Position numbers and translations under genes: made by a program | Part shown: positions 8,549-17,108 of the stretch, in pieces | Layout of the letters: every line of letters starts with the position of its first letter | Numbering within the stretch: the first letter of the stretch is position 1 | The notes under the pieces: generated by a model | What the model saw: the letters and a program-made list of their open reading frames with translations, nothing else | Database searches by the model: none | Told to the model about the DNA's origin: nothing | Source: Hungatella_A sp034142505 | Lineage (GTDB): Bacteria; Bacillota; Clostridia; Lachnospirales; Lachnospiraceae | Direction: 5' to 3' | Length of the DNA stretch: 64,000 nucleotides | Assembly (NCBI GenBank): GCA_034142505.1 | Contig: JAWZDV010000060.1 | Location: forward strand, 15,124-79,123

Positions 8549-10672
8549 GTGAGAATAGATGAGGGGTCTGCAACTGCAAATCGGCTGATCCGGGAGAAAT
8601 CGCCTTATCTGCTGCAGCATGCGTATAATCCGGTGGCCTGGTATCCCTGGGGAAAGGAAGCCTTTGACAGAGCGAAGGCGGAGGACCGGCCGATTTTTCT
8701 GTCTATTGGATATAGTACCTGCCACTGGTGTCATGTGATGGAGGAGGAATCCTTTGAAAATGACAGGATTGCGGAAATCATGAACCGGGATTTTATCTGT
8801 GTGAAGGTGGACCGGGAGGAGCGGCCGGACGTGGATTCGGTGTATATGGCGGTGTGTCAGGCCATGACCGGACAGGGGGGATGGCCGCTGACCATTATTA
8901 TGACGCCGGAATGCCGGCCATTTTTCGCAGGGACGTATCTGCCGCCGGTGAGACGGTATGGGCGGATGGGATTGGAAGAACTGCTGGCTTCGGTGGCGAA
9001 ACAGTGGAAGGGAGAGCGGCAGCAGCTGGTGGGAAGCGCGGAACAGATTCAGGGCTTTCTGCGGCAGCAGGCGGAGCAGGTGGTGGACGGGGAACCCGGG
9101 ACCGGGCTGGTTATCCAGGGCTACCGTCAGTTAGAAAGAAGCTTTGATGAGGATTATGGAGGATTTGGCGGAGCCCCGAAGTTTCCGACCCCGCACCATT
9201 TCCTGTTTTTGATGGATTATGGTGTGAGGAATGAGGTGCGGGAAGCGGTCTATATGGTAGAAAAGTCGCTGGTACAGATGTATAGGGGCGGGATTTTTGA
9301 CCATATCGGCGGTGGATTTTCCAGGTATTCTACGGATGAGAAGTGGCTGGTGCCACATTTTGAAAAAATGCTGTATGACAATGCATTGCTGGCCCTGGCC
9401 TATGTGGAAGCATATGGGGTGACAGGGAATGCGCTGTATGCGGATGTGGCTGGGGACATACTTGGATATGTGGAGCGGGAGCTTACGGATGCAGACGGCG
9501 GATTCTACTGTGGGCAGGATGCGGACAGCGATGGGGTGGAAGGAAAGTATTATGTGTTTACGCCGGAGGAGGTCCGGGAGGTCCTGGGAGATTTGGAGGG
9601 GGAGAAGTTTTGCAGAGAATATGGGATTACGCGGAAAGGTAATTTTGAGGGGAAGAGTATTCCAAATCTGCTGGGAGATGAGTGGGAGCGTGGCGCAGAG
9701 AGAAAAACAAAATTTGAGACGAGCGGCAAAAAACAGGTTCCCGGCGGGCACGAAAGCATGCTAAAAATGCAAAAGTTATATGAATACCGCCTTAGCAGGA
9801 CCCATCTTCACAAAGACGACAAGATTCTTGTATCCTGGAACGGCTGGATGATTACGGCATTCGCCAAGGCGGGGGCGGTTCTGAATGAGGACCGGTATGT
9901 GGAGAAGGCCGTGCAGGCGGAGGCATTTATCCATAGCAGGCTTTTGAGGGATGGACGGCTGATGGTGCGCTACCGGGATGGAGAATCGGCCGGGGAAGGC
10001 AAGCTGGATGATTACGCCTGTTATGCCCAGGCGCTGCTGGAACTTTATGAAGTGACGTTTGAGACGGGATACCTTAGCAGGGCCTGTGAGATTGCCTGGA
10101 CGATGGTGCAGCAGTTTTTTGATGAGAAACATGGCGGATTCTATCTGTATGCGGAGGATGGAGAAGCGCTGATTGTGAGAACGAAGGAGACCTATGACGG
10201 GGCGATGCCGTCAGGAAATTCTGTGGCGGCGCTGGTGCTGGAACGTCTGGCACGGATTACCGGGGAGAAACGGTGGTCCGAGGTGCTGGAGAAACAGATG
10301 CGATTTCTTGCCGGTGCCATGGAGGGATATCCAGCGGGCCATAGCTACGCGCTGCTGGCAATGATGAACGTCCTGTATCCCACAAAGGAACTGGTATGTG
10401 TCTGTCCGAAGGAATCAATGTGCTTTGATGAACATTCGACTGGAACAGGGACATCTCTGTTCAGACGGCTTCGAAACCTGGCTGAAACGGTCCATGGCCT
10501 GGTTGTCGTGGTGAAAACACCGGAAAATGAAGCAGAACTTGGAAAACTGGCTCCTTATACAGGCGATTATCCGGTGCCAAAAGCAGGCGCACAGTTTTAC
10601 CTGTGCAGTGGCGAACAGTGTATGCCGCCAGTGACAGATCTGGAACAGGTGATAAAAAAATGGAATGCGTGA
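8549..10672 (+). CDS. yyaL: YyaL/SSP411-type thioredoxin-domain protein (DUF255)
   Basis: I chose GTG 8549 with GAAAGGAG ten bases upstream; the in-frame TTG at 8492 falls in the preceding terminator. The product is 707 aa. The N-terminus is a thioredoxin-like DUF255 domain: the SPYLLQHAYNPVAWYPWG block, STCHWCHVM with the CxxC pair, and TGQGGWPLTIIMTPE. The rest forms an alpha/alpha-barrel of the six-hairpin type, with HFEKMLYDNALL, DADSDGVEGKYY and AMPSGNSVAA blocks, as in N-acylglucosamine epimerase-like folds. The family is widespread (human SPATA20), but its biochemical role is not established. Confidence 0.9.
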   Translation: MRIDEGSATANRLIREKSPYLLQHAYNPVAWYPWGKEAFDRAKAEDRPIFLSIGYSTCHWCHVMEEESFENDRIAEIMNRDFICVKVDREERPDVDSVYMAVCQAMTGQGGWPLTIIMTPECRPFFAGTYLPPVRRYGRMGLEELLASVAKQWKGERQQLVGSAEQIQGFLRQQAEQVVDGEPGTGLVIQGYRQLERSFDEDYGGFGGAPKFPTPHHFLFLMDYGVRNEVREAVYMVEKSLVQMYRGGIFDHIGGGFSRYSTDEKWLVPHFEKMLYDNALLALAYVEAYGVTGNALYADVAGDILGYVERELTDADGGFYCGQDADSDGVEGKYYVFTPEEVREVLGDLEGEKFCREYGITRKGNFEGKSIPNLLGDEWERGAERKTKFETSGKKQVPGGHESMLKMQKLYEYRLSRTHLHKDDKILVSWNGWMITAFAKAGAVLNEDRYVEKAVQAEAFIHSRLLRDGRLMVRYRDGESAGEGKLDDYACYAQALLELYEVTFETGYLSRACEIAWTMVQQFFDEKHGGFYLYAEDGEALIVRTKETYDGAMPSGNSVAALVLERLARITGEKRWSEVLEKQMRFLAGAMEGYPAGHSYALLAMMNVLYPTKELVCVCPKESMCFDEHSTGTGTSLFRRLRNLAETVHGLVVVVKTPENEAELGKLAPYTGDYPVPKAGAQFYLCSGEQCMPPVTDLEQVIKKWNA

Positions 10673-10690
10673 ATGTGCGGAAAATGATTT

Positions 10691-10734
10691 AACTGTAACT
10701 AATATGATAACTGTAACAAAGAAAGCAACTGTAA
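10691..10734 (+). repeat. Three AACTGTAA direct repeats, 18-bp period
   Basis: AACTGTAAC begins at 10691 and 10709, and AACTGTAAA at 10727, so the units are exactly 18 bases apart. They lie in the 109-base gap before the HD protein gene. Such spacing suggests a regulator binding several times along the DNA, but no candidate regulator is visible. Confidence 0.6.
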
Positions 10735-10781
10735 AAAATGTAGTTTCAGATAAAACGTTATATAGAATTTGGAGGCAGGTT

Positions 10782-11405
10782 ATGAAACTGGAGGAATTAT
10801 TTGAGGAGATGGATGTGCATTTACAGAAGGATGACCGGCCATCGGAATATTTGGAAAAGGCCGGGGAATCAGAGTTGTTCCTTCATTTTCCATTTGAGAT
10901 GCTCCATCGTATGAAAAAGACGAAGCAGTCGCCCAAATACCACCCGGAGGGAAATGTGTGGATTCACACCCTGATGGTAGTGGATGAGGCCGCCAAACGG
11001 AGAAATCAGAGCGCCAACCCGCGTGTTTTCATGTGGGCCGCGCTGCTCCATGATATCGGAAAGCCGGATACCACCAGACTCAAACACGGAAAAATCACTT
11101 CCTACAACCACGACAGGGAGGGGGAGCGTCTTGCCAGGGAATTTCTGGAAATCTTCTCGGACGACGAAGTCTTTATACGGGACGTCTGCGGGTTGGTGCG
11201 GTACCACATGCAGATTTTATTTGTGGCAAAGAAGACGGCATTTGCGGAGCTGGAAGAGATGAAAAAACGGGTGGATATCCGGGAAGCCGCCCTGTTTGGC
11301 CTGTGTGACAGGCTGGGGAGGGACGGCGTGGACGAGGAGAAGGAACGGGAGAGTGTGCAGGCGTTTTTACTGGCCTGCGCGGTGGAGGAGGAAGTGCTGG
11401 TTTGA
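10782..11405 (+). CDS. HD-domain phosphohydrolase-like protein
   Basis: ATG 10782 follows GGAGGCAGG; an open frame upstream has no ribosome-binding site. The product is 207 aa. Around residues 58-135 it carries the HD ligands: the first His in WIHTLMVVDEA, the pair in ALLHDIGKP, His in YNHDREGERLA, and a further His in VRYHMQ. It resembles the HD domain at the C-terminus of bacterial CCA-adding enzymes, without the nucleotidyltransferase part, so it is a metal-dependent phosphohydrolase of unknown substrate. Confidence 0.85.
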   Translation: MKLEELFEEMDVHLQKDDRPSEYLEKAGESELFLHFPFEMLHRMKKTKQSPKYHPEGNVWIHTLMVVDEAAKRRNQSANPRVFMWAALLHDIGKPDTTRLKHGKITSYNHDREGERLAREFLEIFSDDEVFIRDVCGLVRYHMQILFVAKKTAFAELEEMKKRVDIREAALFGLCDRLGRDGVDEEKERESVQAFLLACAVEEEVLV

Positions 11406-11421
11406 GTTTCTCCACTGATTC

Positions 11422-11988
11422 TTATTCCCCTGACGGAAGATTCACCAGGGTGTATGGATGGCCGACATAAGGCAGGAAGCGATCCAGAATATCCTTAGTT
11501 TTTATTTTTAAACTGGCGGTATTGATACAGGGGTGACAGCCGATATAGTCCTGTTTGGTGATCACATCTTCATCAATGAGGAGGCGGACTTTGTACTCCG
11601 TGTCATTCATCAGACCCAGTACGCTGACGGAGCCAGGGGTGATGTCCAGGTATTGTTCCATAAATTCCGGTCCGGCAAAGGATAGACGGGCGCTGCCAAT
11701 CTGCCTGGAGAGAGCTGCGGTCTTGAACTTCTTGCCACCGGGCATCATCAAAAGATAAAAGCTGGTTTTCTGTGCGTTGCATAGAAACAGATTTTTACAA
11801 ATCTCAATACCGAGGCGTTTATCAATATCATGGCAGGATTCCACGGTGGCAGTGGCATCGTGGTCGATCCGCTGGTAGGTGATATTCAACTGGTCTAACA
11901 AGTCATATGTGCGGATCTCCTTGGCGGAACGCCCGGTTTCATCGGCAGGGCGGCCGGTATAGAGCGGTGAAATATAAAAAGGATTCAT
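11422..11988 (-). CDS. Prolyl-tRNA editing protein (YbaK/ProXp-ala family)
   Basis: ATG 11988 sits behind GGAGGT. The 188-residue protein has the YbaK fold signature: TYQRIDHDATATVESC near the start, the ICKNLFLCN block, LMMPGGKKF with the conserved lysine, and TPGSVSVLGLMND. The N-terminal extension and overall length match the free-standing ProXp-ala (PrdX-like) deacylases, which hydrolyse Ala-tRNA-Pro in trans. It converges on the HD protein gene, 16 bases apart. Confidence 0.88.
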   Translation of the reverse strand: MNPFYISPLYTGRPADETGRSAKEIRTYDLLDQLNITYQRIDHDATATVESCHDIDKRLGIEICKNLFLCNAQKTSFYLLMMPGGKKFKTAALSRQIGSARLSFAGPEFMEQYLDITPGSVSVLGLMNDTEYKVRLLIDEDVITKQDYIGCHPCINTASLKIKTKDILDRFLPYVGHPYTLVNLPSGE

Positions 11989-12073
11989 GGTGATACCTCC
12001 GTTTATCGTCTGGATTTGAAGTGGCGCAGTTTCCCATTCATTCCAGACTATTATACAAAAACGGTTGGAAAAT

Positions 12074-12119
12074 GCAATAGGAGCGTAAATCCACAGCCCT
12101 GGATTTACGCTCCTATTGC
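12074..12119. repeat. Perfect 20-bp inverted repeat in a divergent intergenic region
   Basis: Arms 12074-12093 and 12100-12119 match perfectly around the loop CAGCCC. They lie between the start of the minus-strand editing gene and the plus-strand rlmD gene, so no gene ends here, and neither side has a convincing T-run. The remainder of 11989-12311 shows no gene; 12236-12242 contains a TATAAT-like stretch. Confidence 0.8.
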
Positions 12120-12311
12120 TGTTTGGTCGGATAAAAAGTTAAAGAATTTTTTGGAAAATGGGGAGGATTTTTTTGGAAGAGGCGGTGAAAGATGTGGTGA
12201 TTTATCATGCATCGTTGTAATGTCGGGGGGAATCAGATATAATATTGTAGAGTGGCTGTAAGAAACATATGATAATATGTGGAGAAGATACGGCAGAATT
12301 GGGAGAGAATG

Positions 12312-13640
12312 ATGGAAGAGAGAAAAGGAAATTTTGGGAAATCAGGAAAGAAAGATGGAAAATTGGAGATAAAGAGGAATGATAGGAAGAATAAACAGGC
12401 TGGAAAGTCTGGCGTTGAAAGACGATTGGATAAAAAACAATTCATATCTTCGGGTGAGAAAAAATCATTGGAAGCACCTAAAAAAGCAATGAAAAAGAAA
12501 CATTCAAGTCTCTGCGCCGTATCCCGCCAATGCGGTGGATGCCAAATGCTGGACATGCCCTATGACAAGCAGCTGGCGCTCAAGCAGAAACAGATCGAGA
12601 CTCTGCTGAAAGGCATTTGCAAGGTCCACCCTATCATCGGAATGGAGCATCCTTACCACTATCGCAACAAAGTCCATGCCGTCTTCGGCCACCAGAAGGG
12701 GGAAGTCATATCCGGCGTCTACAAGGCCGGCACCCATATTCTGGTTCCCGTAGAAACCTGTATGATCGAGGACCAGAAAGCCGACGAGATCATCGGCACC
12801 ATCCGCGGTATGCTGAAATCCTTCAAAATCCGCACCTACGACGAGGACACCGGCTACGGCCTCCTCCGCCATGTCCTGGTGAAACGCGGCTTCTCCACCG
12901 GCGAGATCATGGTAGTCCTGGTCACAGCATCTCCGGTATTCCCCTCCAGGAACAATTTTATAAAAGCCCTGAGAGAAAAACACCCGGAGATCACCACGAT
13001 TATTCAGAACATAAATGACCGCGAAACCAGCATGGTCTTAGGAGATAAAGAGAAAACACTGTACGGAAAAGGCTACATCGAAGATGTACTCTGCGGCTGC
13101 ACCTTCCGCATTTCCTCCAAGTCCTTCTACCAGATCAATCCGGTCCAGACGGAAATCCTGTATACAAAAGCCATTGAAGCCGCAGGCCTGACTGGAACAG
13201 AGACCGTCATCGACGCCTACTGCGGCATCGGCACCATAGGAATCATCGCCAGCAAACACGCCGGAAAAGTGATCGGTGTGGAGCTGAATAAAGATGCAGT
13301 TCGTGATGCCGTCGAAAACGCAAAGCGCAACCAGATAAAAAACATCCAGTTCTACAATAACGACGCAGGGAAGTTCATGGTCGGCATGGCTTCGCAGGGA
13401 GAAACAGCCGACGTCGTCTTCATGGACCCGCCAAGGAGTGGGAGTACGGAGGAGTTTATGGATTCCGTAGCGACGATGAGGCCGGAGAAGGTGGTTTATG
13501 TGTCTTGTAATCCGGAGACGCTGGTGCGGGATTTGGGGTACTTTAAGAAGAAGGGGTATGTGGCGAAGGAGGCCTGGGGGGTGGACCTTTTTCCTATGAC
13601 GGAACATTGCGAGGTCTGCGTGGAATTGTGCCGGAAGTAA
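12312..13640 (+). CDS. rlmD: 23S rRNA (uracil-C5)-methyltransferase, RlmD/RumA type
   Basis: I chose ATG 12312 (GGGAGAGA upstream). The product is 442 aa. Its first 60 residues are an unusually lysine-rich extension. Then come the iron-sulfur cysteines (SLCAVSRQCGGCQML, later VETCMIED), the SAM-binding block DAYCGIGTIGI, FMDPPRSG, and the catalytic cysteine in YVSCNPETLVRDL. These are the marks of RNA m5U methyltransferases. It ends LCRK-stop at 13640, exactly where the AT-rich island begins. Pieces similar to this 3' end recur inside the island. Confidence 0.92.
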   Translation: MEERKGNFGKSGKKDGKLEIKRNDRKNKQAGKSGVERRLDKKQFISSGEKKSLEAPKKAMKKKHSSLCAVSRQCGGCQMLDMPYDKQLALKQKQIETLLKGICKVHPIIGMEHPYHYRNKVHAVFGHQKGEVISGVYKAGTHILVPVETCMIEDQKADEIIGTIRGMLKSFKIRTYDEDTGYGLLRHVLVKRGFSTGEIMVVLVTASPVFPSRNNFIKALREKHPEITTIIQNINDRETSMVLGDKEKTLYGKGYIEDVLCGCTFRISSKSFYQINPVQTEILYTKAIEAAGLTGTETVIDAYCGIGTIGIIASKHAGKVIGVELNKDAVRDAVENAKRNQIKNIQFYNNDAGKFMVGMASQGETADVVFMDPPRSGSTEEFMDSVATMRPEKVVYVSCNPETLVRDLGYFKKKGYVAKEAWGVDLFPMTEHCEVCVELCRK

Positions 13641-13795
13641 GAAAATTCAGAAGGCTAATAACAAATAGCGAATTTATTATATGCGTTTATTGCGCGAATT
13701 ATTTTGAAAAATATATTAAAAGCAGAGAGAACGTAGAAATTTCTTCAAATTCATGGTGTCTGGATTATTGTACTATAATACAATAAAGGAGTAGG

Positions 13796-15283
13796 GTGTT
13801 TTCAAAACACTATATAAGAATTATGTATATACTTGAGATGAATAAATTAATACAAATTATTTTTATAGCGATTAGTGTTACCATTGCTGCCAGAGTGCAT
13901 CAAATTTTTCTGCCTAAATCATATTCATCTATTTTAGATTTTAGATACTCTAAAAATTTGGCAAAGACCATAAGAAGTTCATCGATAAGATTAGTTTATC
14001 TGGCTATGATTAGTATGTTGGCTTCGATGTATGGTGTAGGTAAAGAAGAAATATTGATAGGTGTCGGTATAGCTGCATTTTTAAATGTATGGCCAGCGGT
14101 TGTACAATATCACCTTTTATCTTTTTTTAATACAGCAGATAAGGTACGGTTATTGTTTGGGTATATTTGTTTTATTTGTTTTTCTATTTTATTTTCATAC
14201 ATCAGTATAGAATATATTTTTAAATCTTTGCAAGGTGATAGTGTTTTTGGAATTGGTGATAGCAAAGGGTTCGAATTGCTTATTTCGTTATTACTTAGTG
14301 GATTGGCAATTAACGTAGAGTCAGTGTTATCAAGGTTTGCAGAATTTGAGTGCCGGTTAGACCTTAAGACATATCGAACAGATTTAGAAATACTATTAAC
14401 TCAAACTGAATTGGAAGAAAGTGAAATAAATATTTATCAGTTTGAAATTGATCAGGAGGCAAGAGAAAATCATATCACAAGAGAATTACTGGAAACAATT
14501 CTTATTTTAGAAAGAATCTATAGAGGAGCATGGTATTATAGGGGTTTAGAAATTTTACTGTGTAAAATAGGCTTTTTTAAGAGAGTTGCAATTCGATATG
14601 ATATTTCTGTAGGTGTAGGACAGATTAAGATTTCTACGGCTAAGCGGCTTGTAAAACAAAACCCATATGCGTTTATAGATAAAATGCTGGATGCCTCGTT
14701 TGGTATAAAACTATGTGCAAAGTATCTAAAGGAGATAGTTGAAGATTATGAAATGACCTTTTGGAATGACTCAATAGATAAATCAATATATGAGTATATT
14801 GCGAGTGAATATTTAAGTGGTACAGATTGTTTAGAAGCAGAAATAGTTAGGCTGTATGCTGCAGTATTAGAGGTTAGAGATAAGAGTGAGATTTATATTC
14901 TTATAAATGAGCGTAAAAATCCACATATAGAAAAACAACTGAGTGATTATATCAAACGCTGCGAAATTATTTCACTAGATGAAAAGAATTACTATATTTT
15001 AGAACCGGCTAATTTGACCATTAAGTTAAAAAATACTGAAAAAAATTTTACTTATTTACGGAAAATGGAGCAGGCAGCGAGCGGCTTTTTTGTACAGGAA
15101 TTGAAGAATAGAATAATCTTAAATGTACCAGTTACGGGCGGAGGGGTTCATATGTTGATAGAAAATTTAAGGGCTGGATTTATGCAACATGATATTGAAG
15201 CAGAAATTTCATTGCCAGATGATTTGACATATGAAGTAATCAGAAAAAAATTTCATATGAGAGCGATGGGACCGCAAGGATAA
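13796..15283 (+). CDS. Membrane protein with a C-terminal lysozyme/transglycosylase-like domain
   Basis: An AT-rich gene in foreign-looking DNA. GTG 13796 has AAAGGAG only four bases away, and a TATAAT at 13774-13779 would put transcription start near 13786; ATG 13823 or 13838 are other possible starts. Four hydrophobic segments lie in residues 10-175. Between residues 220 and 320 I see a pattern like SLT/goose-type lysozyme folds: Glu in ILILERIYRGAW, then DISVGVGQIKISTAKRL (compare GLMQIMPxTA), then a DASFGIKLCAKYLKEI block (compare the N-I-x-x-G-A-x-Y-L block). The C-terminal 170 residues are unassigned. The neighbours (IetAS, YhcG and TatD remnants) suggest a defence-related role. The enzyme call is tentative. 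Confidence 0.6.
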   Translation: MFSKHYIRIMYILEMNKLIQIIFIAISVTIAARVHQIFLPKSYSSILDFRYSKNLAKTIRSSSIRLVYLAMISMLASMYGVGKEEILIGVGIAAFLNVWPAVVQYHLLSFFNTADKVRLLFGYICFICFSILFSYISIEYIFKSLQGDSVFGIGDSKGFELLISLLLSGLAINVESVLSRFAEFECRLDLKTYRTDLEILLTQTELEESEINIYQFEIDQEARENHITRELLETILILERIYRGAWYYRGLEILLCKIGFFKRVAIRYDISVGVGQIKISTAKRLVKQNPYAFIDKMLDASFGIKLCAKYLKEIVEDYEMTFWNDSIDKSIYEYIASEYLSGTDCLEAEIVRLYAAVLEVRDKSEIYILINERKNPHIEKQLSDYIKRCEIISLDEKNYYILEPANLTIKLKNTEKNFTYLRKMEQAASGFFVQELKNRIILNVPVTGGGVHMLIENLRAGFMQHDIEAEISLPDDLTYEVIRKKFHMRAMGPQG

Positions 15284-15399
15284 AAAAGATAGTAAATGCT
15301 TATCGTTAATGATAAAATAATAGTAAAGTATAAATGGTTACCGTTATTTTGGGGGCAATCATTATTCATGTAAACACTTATACCATGAAACACAGTATT

Positions 15400-15620
15400 T
15401 AATTTGCATTGGGATTTCATCCGAAATAAATGAAGTTAAATGATAATGATTTCAAAGATTTTAAGAAATAGTTTAAGGATGCAAAGTATATTGGCGAGGT
15501 TGGGTTGGATTTTAGTCCGAGATATTACAAAAATAAAAAGGAGCAATTAAATTAGTTTGATAAGATTATTCATATGTGTGAGAAAGAGAATAGAGGAATT
15601 TGTCTATTACGAATTAAATG
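15400..15620 (+). pseudogene. Remnant of a TatD-type (QatD-like) metal-dependent hydrolase
   Basis: No open gene lies between 15284 and 15638, but the plus strand encodes recognisable TatD pieces: FALGFHP near 15404, then, after stops, KYIGEVGLDFS from about 15487, a KNKKEQLN-stop-FDKII stretch, and MCEKENRGI. These match the family order ALGxHP, IGEIGLD, Q-x-x-x-F and CE. Several stops and small deletions show that it is dead. Stand-alone TatD enzymes are common, but in a defence island this type recalls QatD of the QatABCD system. No qatA, qatB or qatC remnant was recognised. Confidence 0.65.
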
Positions 15621-15638
15621 GAATAGAGAGGTGAGAAA

Positions 15639-16528
15639 TTGGATAATCGAAAACAAATGGGAAAGAATAAAGATGGAGTGATAGTCCCTGTTGCTCCAAA
15701 TCTTTCCGAGATGAGTGATGCTTATTTGAAATTTATAAAAGAAGTAAAATCTGAAATTCAAAAACAGCGGATTTCTGTTGTATTAAATGCTAATTCCAGT
15801 ATGATTTGCCTATACTGGAATATTGGCAGAAGTATTCTAAAAAAGCAGGAGGAAGAAGGCTGGGGAGCAAAAGTTATTGACCGTATGGCCAAGGATTTAA
15901 AGGATACCTTTCCGGAAATGTCAGGATTTTCTCCAAGAAACATAAAATATATGAGGAAGTTTGCCGAGAGTTGGCCTGACTTTGAAATTGTGCAACGGGT
16001 CATTGCACAAATACCGTGGCGAACCAATATCTCCTTAATGGACAAACTGAAAGATGAAGATAGCCGTATTTGGTACGCACATAAAGTATTCAAAAATGGC
16101 TGGAGTAAAACGATTACAGACTTACAAATAGAAAGTAGATTGATGGAGCGTTCGGGAAGAAGCGTAAATAACTTTACGGTAGCGCTACCACCAGCGGATT
16201 CCGATATGGTCAATCAGGTGTTCAAAGACCCATATCTGTTTGATTTCCTTGGTACAGATATGCCAAGGCGGGAGGTTGAGATTGAGTAGCAGCTCACGGA
16301 ACACATCCAGAGCTTTCTGTTAGAGTTAGGACAAGGGTTTGCGTTTGTAGGTCGACAGGCCTTCTTTTGGTAAAGGGTAAGAATGAAACTGTGGTGGAAT
16401 ATTCGTTGGCAGGATATCAGAATCCCATTGGAGTTGCAGAATGGAAAAACCAAATGGCCAAGGCGTTGCCGGAGGAACTGCGCAGCAGTCTGCCGTCCAT
16501 TGAAGAAATTGAAAAAGAGCTGGAGTAA
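15639..16528 (+). pseudogene. YhcG-type PDDEXK nuclease (DUF1016) pseudogene
   Basis: The N-terminal DUF1016 domain is intact (codons from TTG 15639, or ATG 15657): LYWNIGRSIL, GWGAKVIDRMAKDL, FSPRNIKYMRKF, IPWRTNISLM and FLGTDMP blocks. The frame stops at TAG 16287-16289, where a glutamine-rich QLTEHIQSFLLELG block continues after the stop. At about 16358 the sequence jumps from FAFVGRQ to LLLVKGKNETVVEYS in another frame. The whole PDDEXK core, some 70 residues, is missing. The tail runs on to KELE and TAA at 16528. So the catalytic domain is deleted. Confidence 0.85.
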
Positions 16529-16554
16529 TAGTGCAACGGTCTGTTGCACTATTA
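16526..16554 (+). terminator. 12-bp perfect hairpin after the YhcG pseudogene
   Basis: TAATAGTGCAAC (16526-16537) and GTTGCACTATTA (16543-16554) pair around GGTCT, beginning in the stop codon of the pseudogene. There is no clear T-run, so it may be a weak terminator. Confidence 0.5.
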
Positions 16555-16705
16555 TCTAGAGTATGCTTTGAAACAAACGAATGCGCCGATTGGAATAGTT
16601 ACATATCGGTTAAGTAATATATGAGCTGAAGATATGAAAGCAATGCTGCCGGAGCCAGAGGAAATTGCGAAGAGGCTACGAATGCTTGAGGGCGAGATTA
16701 AGATT
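16553..16705 (+). pseudogene. Second DUF1016-like C-terminal fragment
   Basis: The plus strand reads YLEYALKQTNAPIGIVTYRL, a stop, then EDMKAMLPEPEEIAKRL. This copies the layout of the YhcG tail just upstream (EYSLAGYQNPIGVAEW, then EELRSSLPSIEEIEKEL) but with different residues, so it is the end of another family member and not a simple duplication. No start or catalytic part is left. Confidence 0.5.
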
Positions 16706-16813
16706 ATTTGGAAATCCAACGGGGAAATATCATTCAGATTGTTGGCATATACTCGGCAGAAATCATAGGCTTCCACCAAGGACAAACTGCGCCTTTCTGG
16801 TATCTGAATCACC

Positions 16814-16858
16814 ACCTCTACCCACGTCGAATGCATTGTCAAAATATGTCGAAAATAG
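16814..16858 (+). pseudogene. Remnant like the 3' end of an rlmD-type gene (copy 1)
   Basis: The codons spell TSTHVECIVKICRK-stop, close to the end of the intact RlmD upstream (MTEHCEVCVELCRK-stop). The preceding 45 bases (from GGCTTCC at 16768) are similar to the DNA before the second remnant at 20525. No other part of the gene is visible. Confidence 0.45.
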
Positions 16859-16918
16859 ATTTGTGCATGAAAATGATACATGGTGTCAAGATATTATCTT
16901 GCACCATGTATTTTTCTG

Positions 16919-16967
16919 TTGTGGGATATAGAGATATACTGTATAATGTAAACAGAACAAATGTTCT
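16919..16967 (+). promoter_or_regulatory. Promoter-like element with a LexA-like palindrome
   Basis: TTGTGG (16919-16924), a 17-base spacer and TATAAT (16942-16947) are followed by the palindrome AGAACAAATGTTCT (16954-16967). Its core GAACAAATGTTC is identical to that of the LexA box at 1749, though the outer CG pairs are absent. The site is 142 bases before ietA. Confidence 0.5.
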
Positions 16968-17034
16968 GGAAGGAATTTGGCTTGGTCAAGTTTAATAGTA
17001 GTATTATTTGTTAGTAAGATAATAAATAATAATA

Positions 17035-17079
17035 TTTTTGTCCCAAGTATATACATTTTTGTCCCGTATATGATATAAT
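17035..17079 (+). promoter_or_regulatory. Direct-repeat operator and -10 of the IetAS operon
   Basis: TTTTTGTCCC occurs at 17035-17044 and 17056-17065, 21 bases apart, that is two helical turns, so a dimeric regulator could bind one face. TATAAT follows at 17074-17079. No regulator gene is in the module. Confidence 0.5.
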
Positions 17080-17108
17080 AATGTATAAGAAAATTGGAGG
17101 TGCTTTTT

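Noticed and set aside
12016..12261. Possible 81-residue gene before rlmD
   Set aside because: It runs through the perfect inverted repeat and has no ribosome-binding site.
15400..15620. A QatABCD defence system
   Set aside because: Only a broken TatD-type piece is present. No ATPase, QatB or QueC-like gene was seen.
16708..16995. Possible 88-95 residue proteins before IetAS
   Set aside because: They run through the rlmD-like remnant and a promoter, and no frame has a start site or known pattern.
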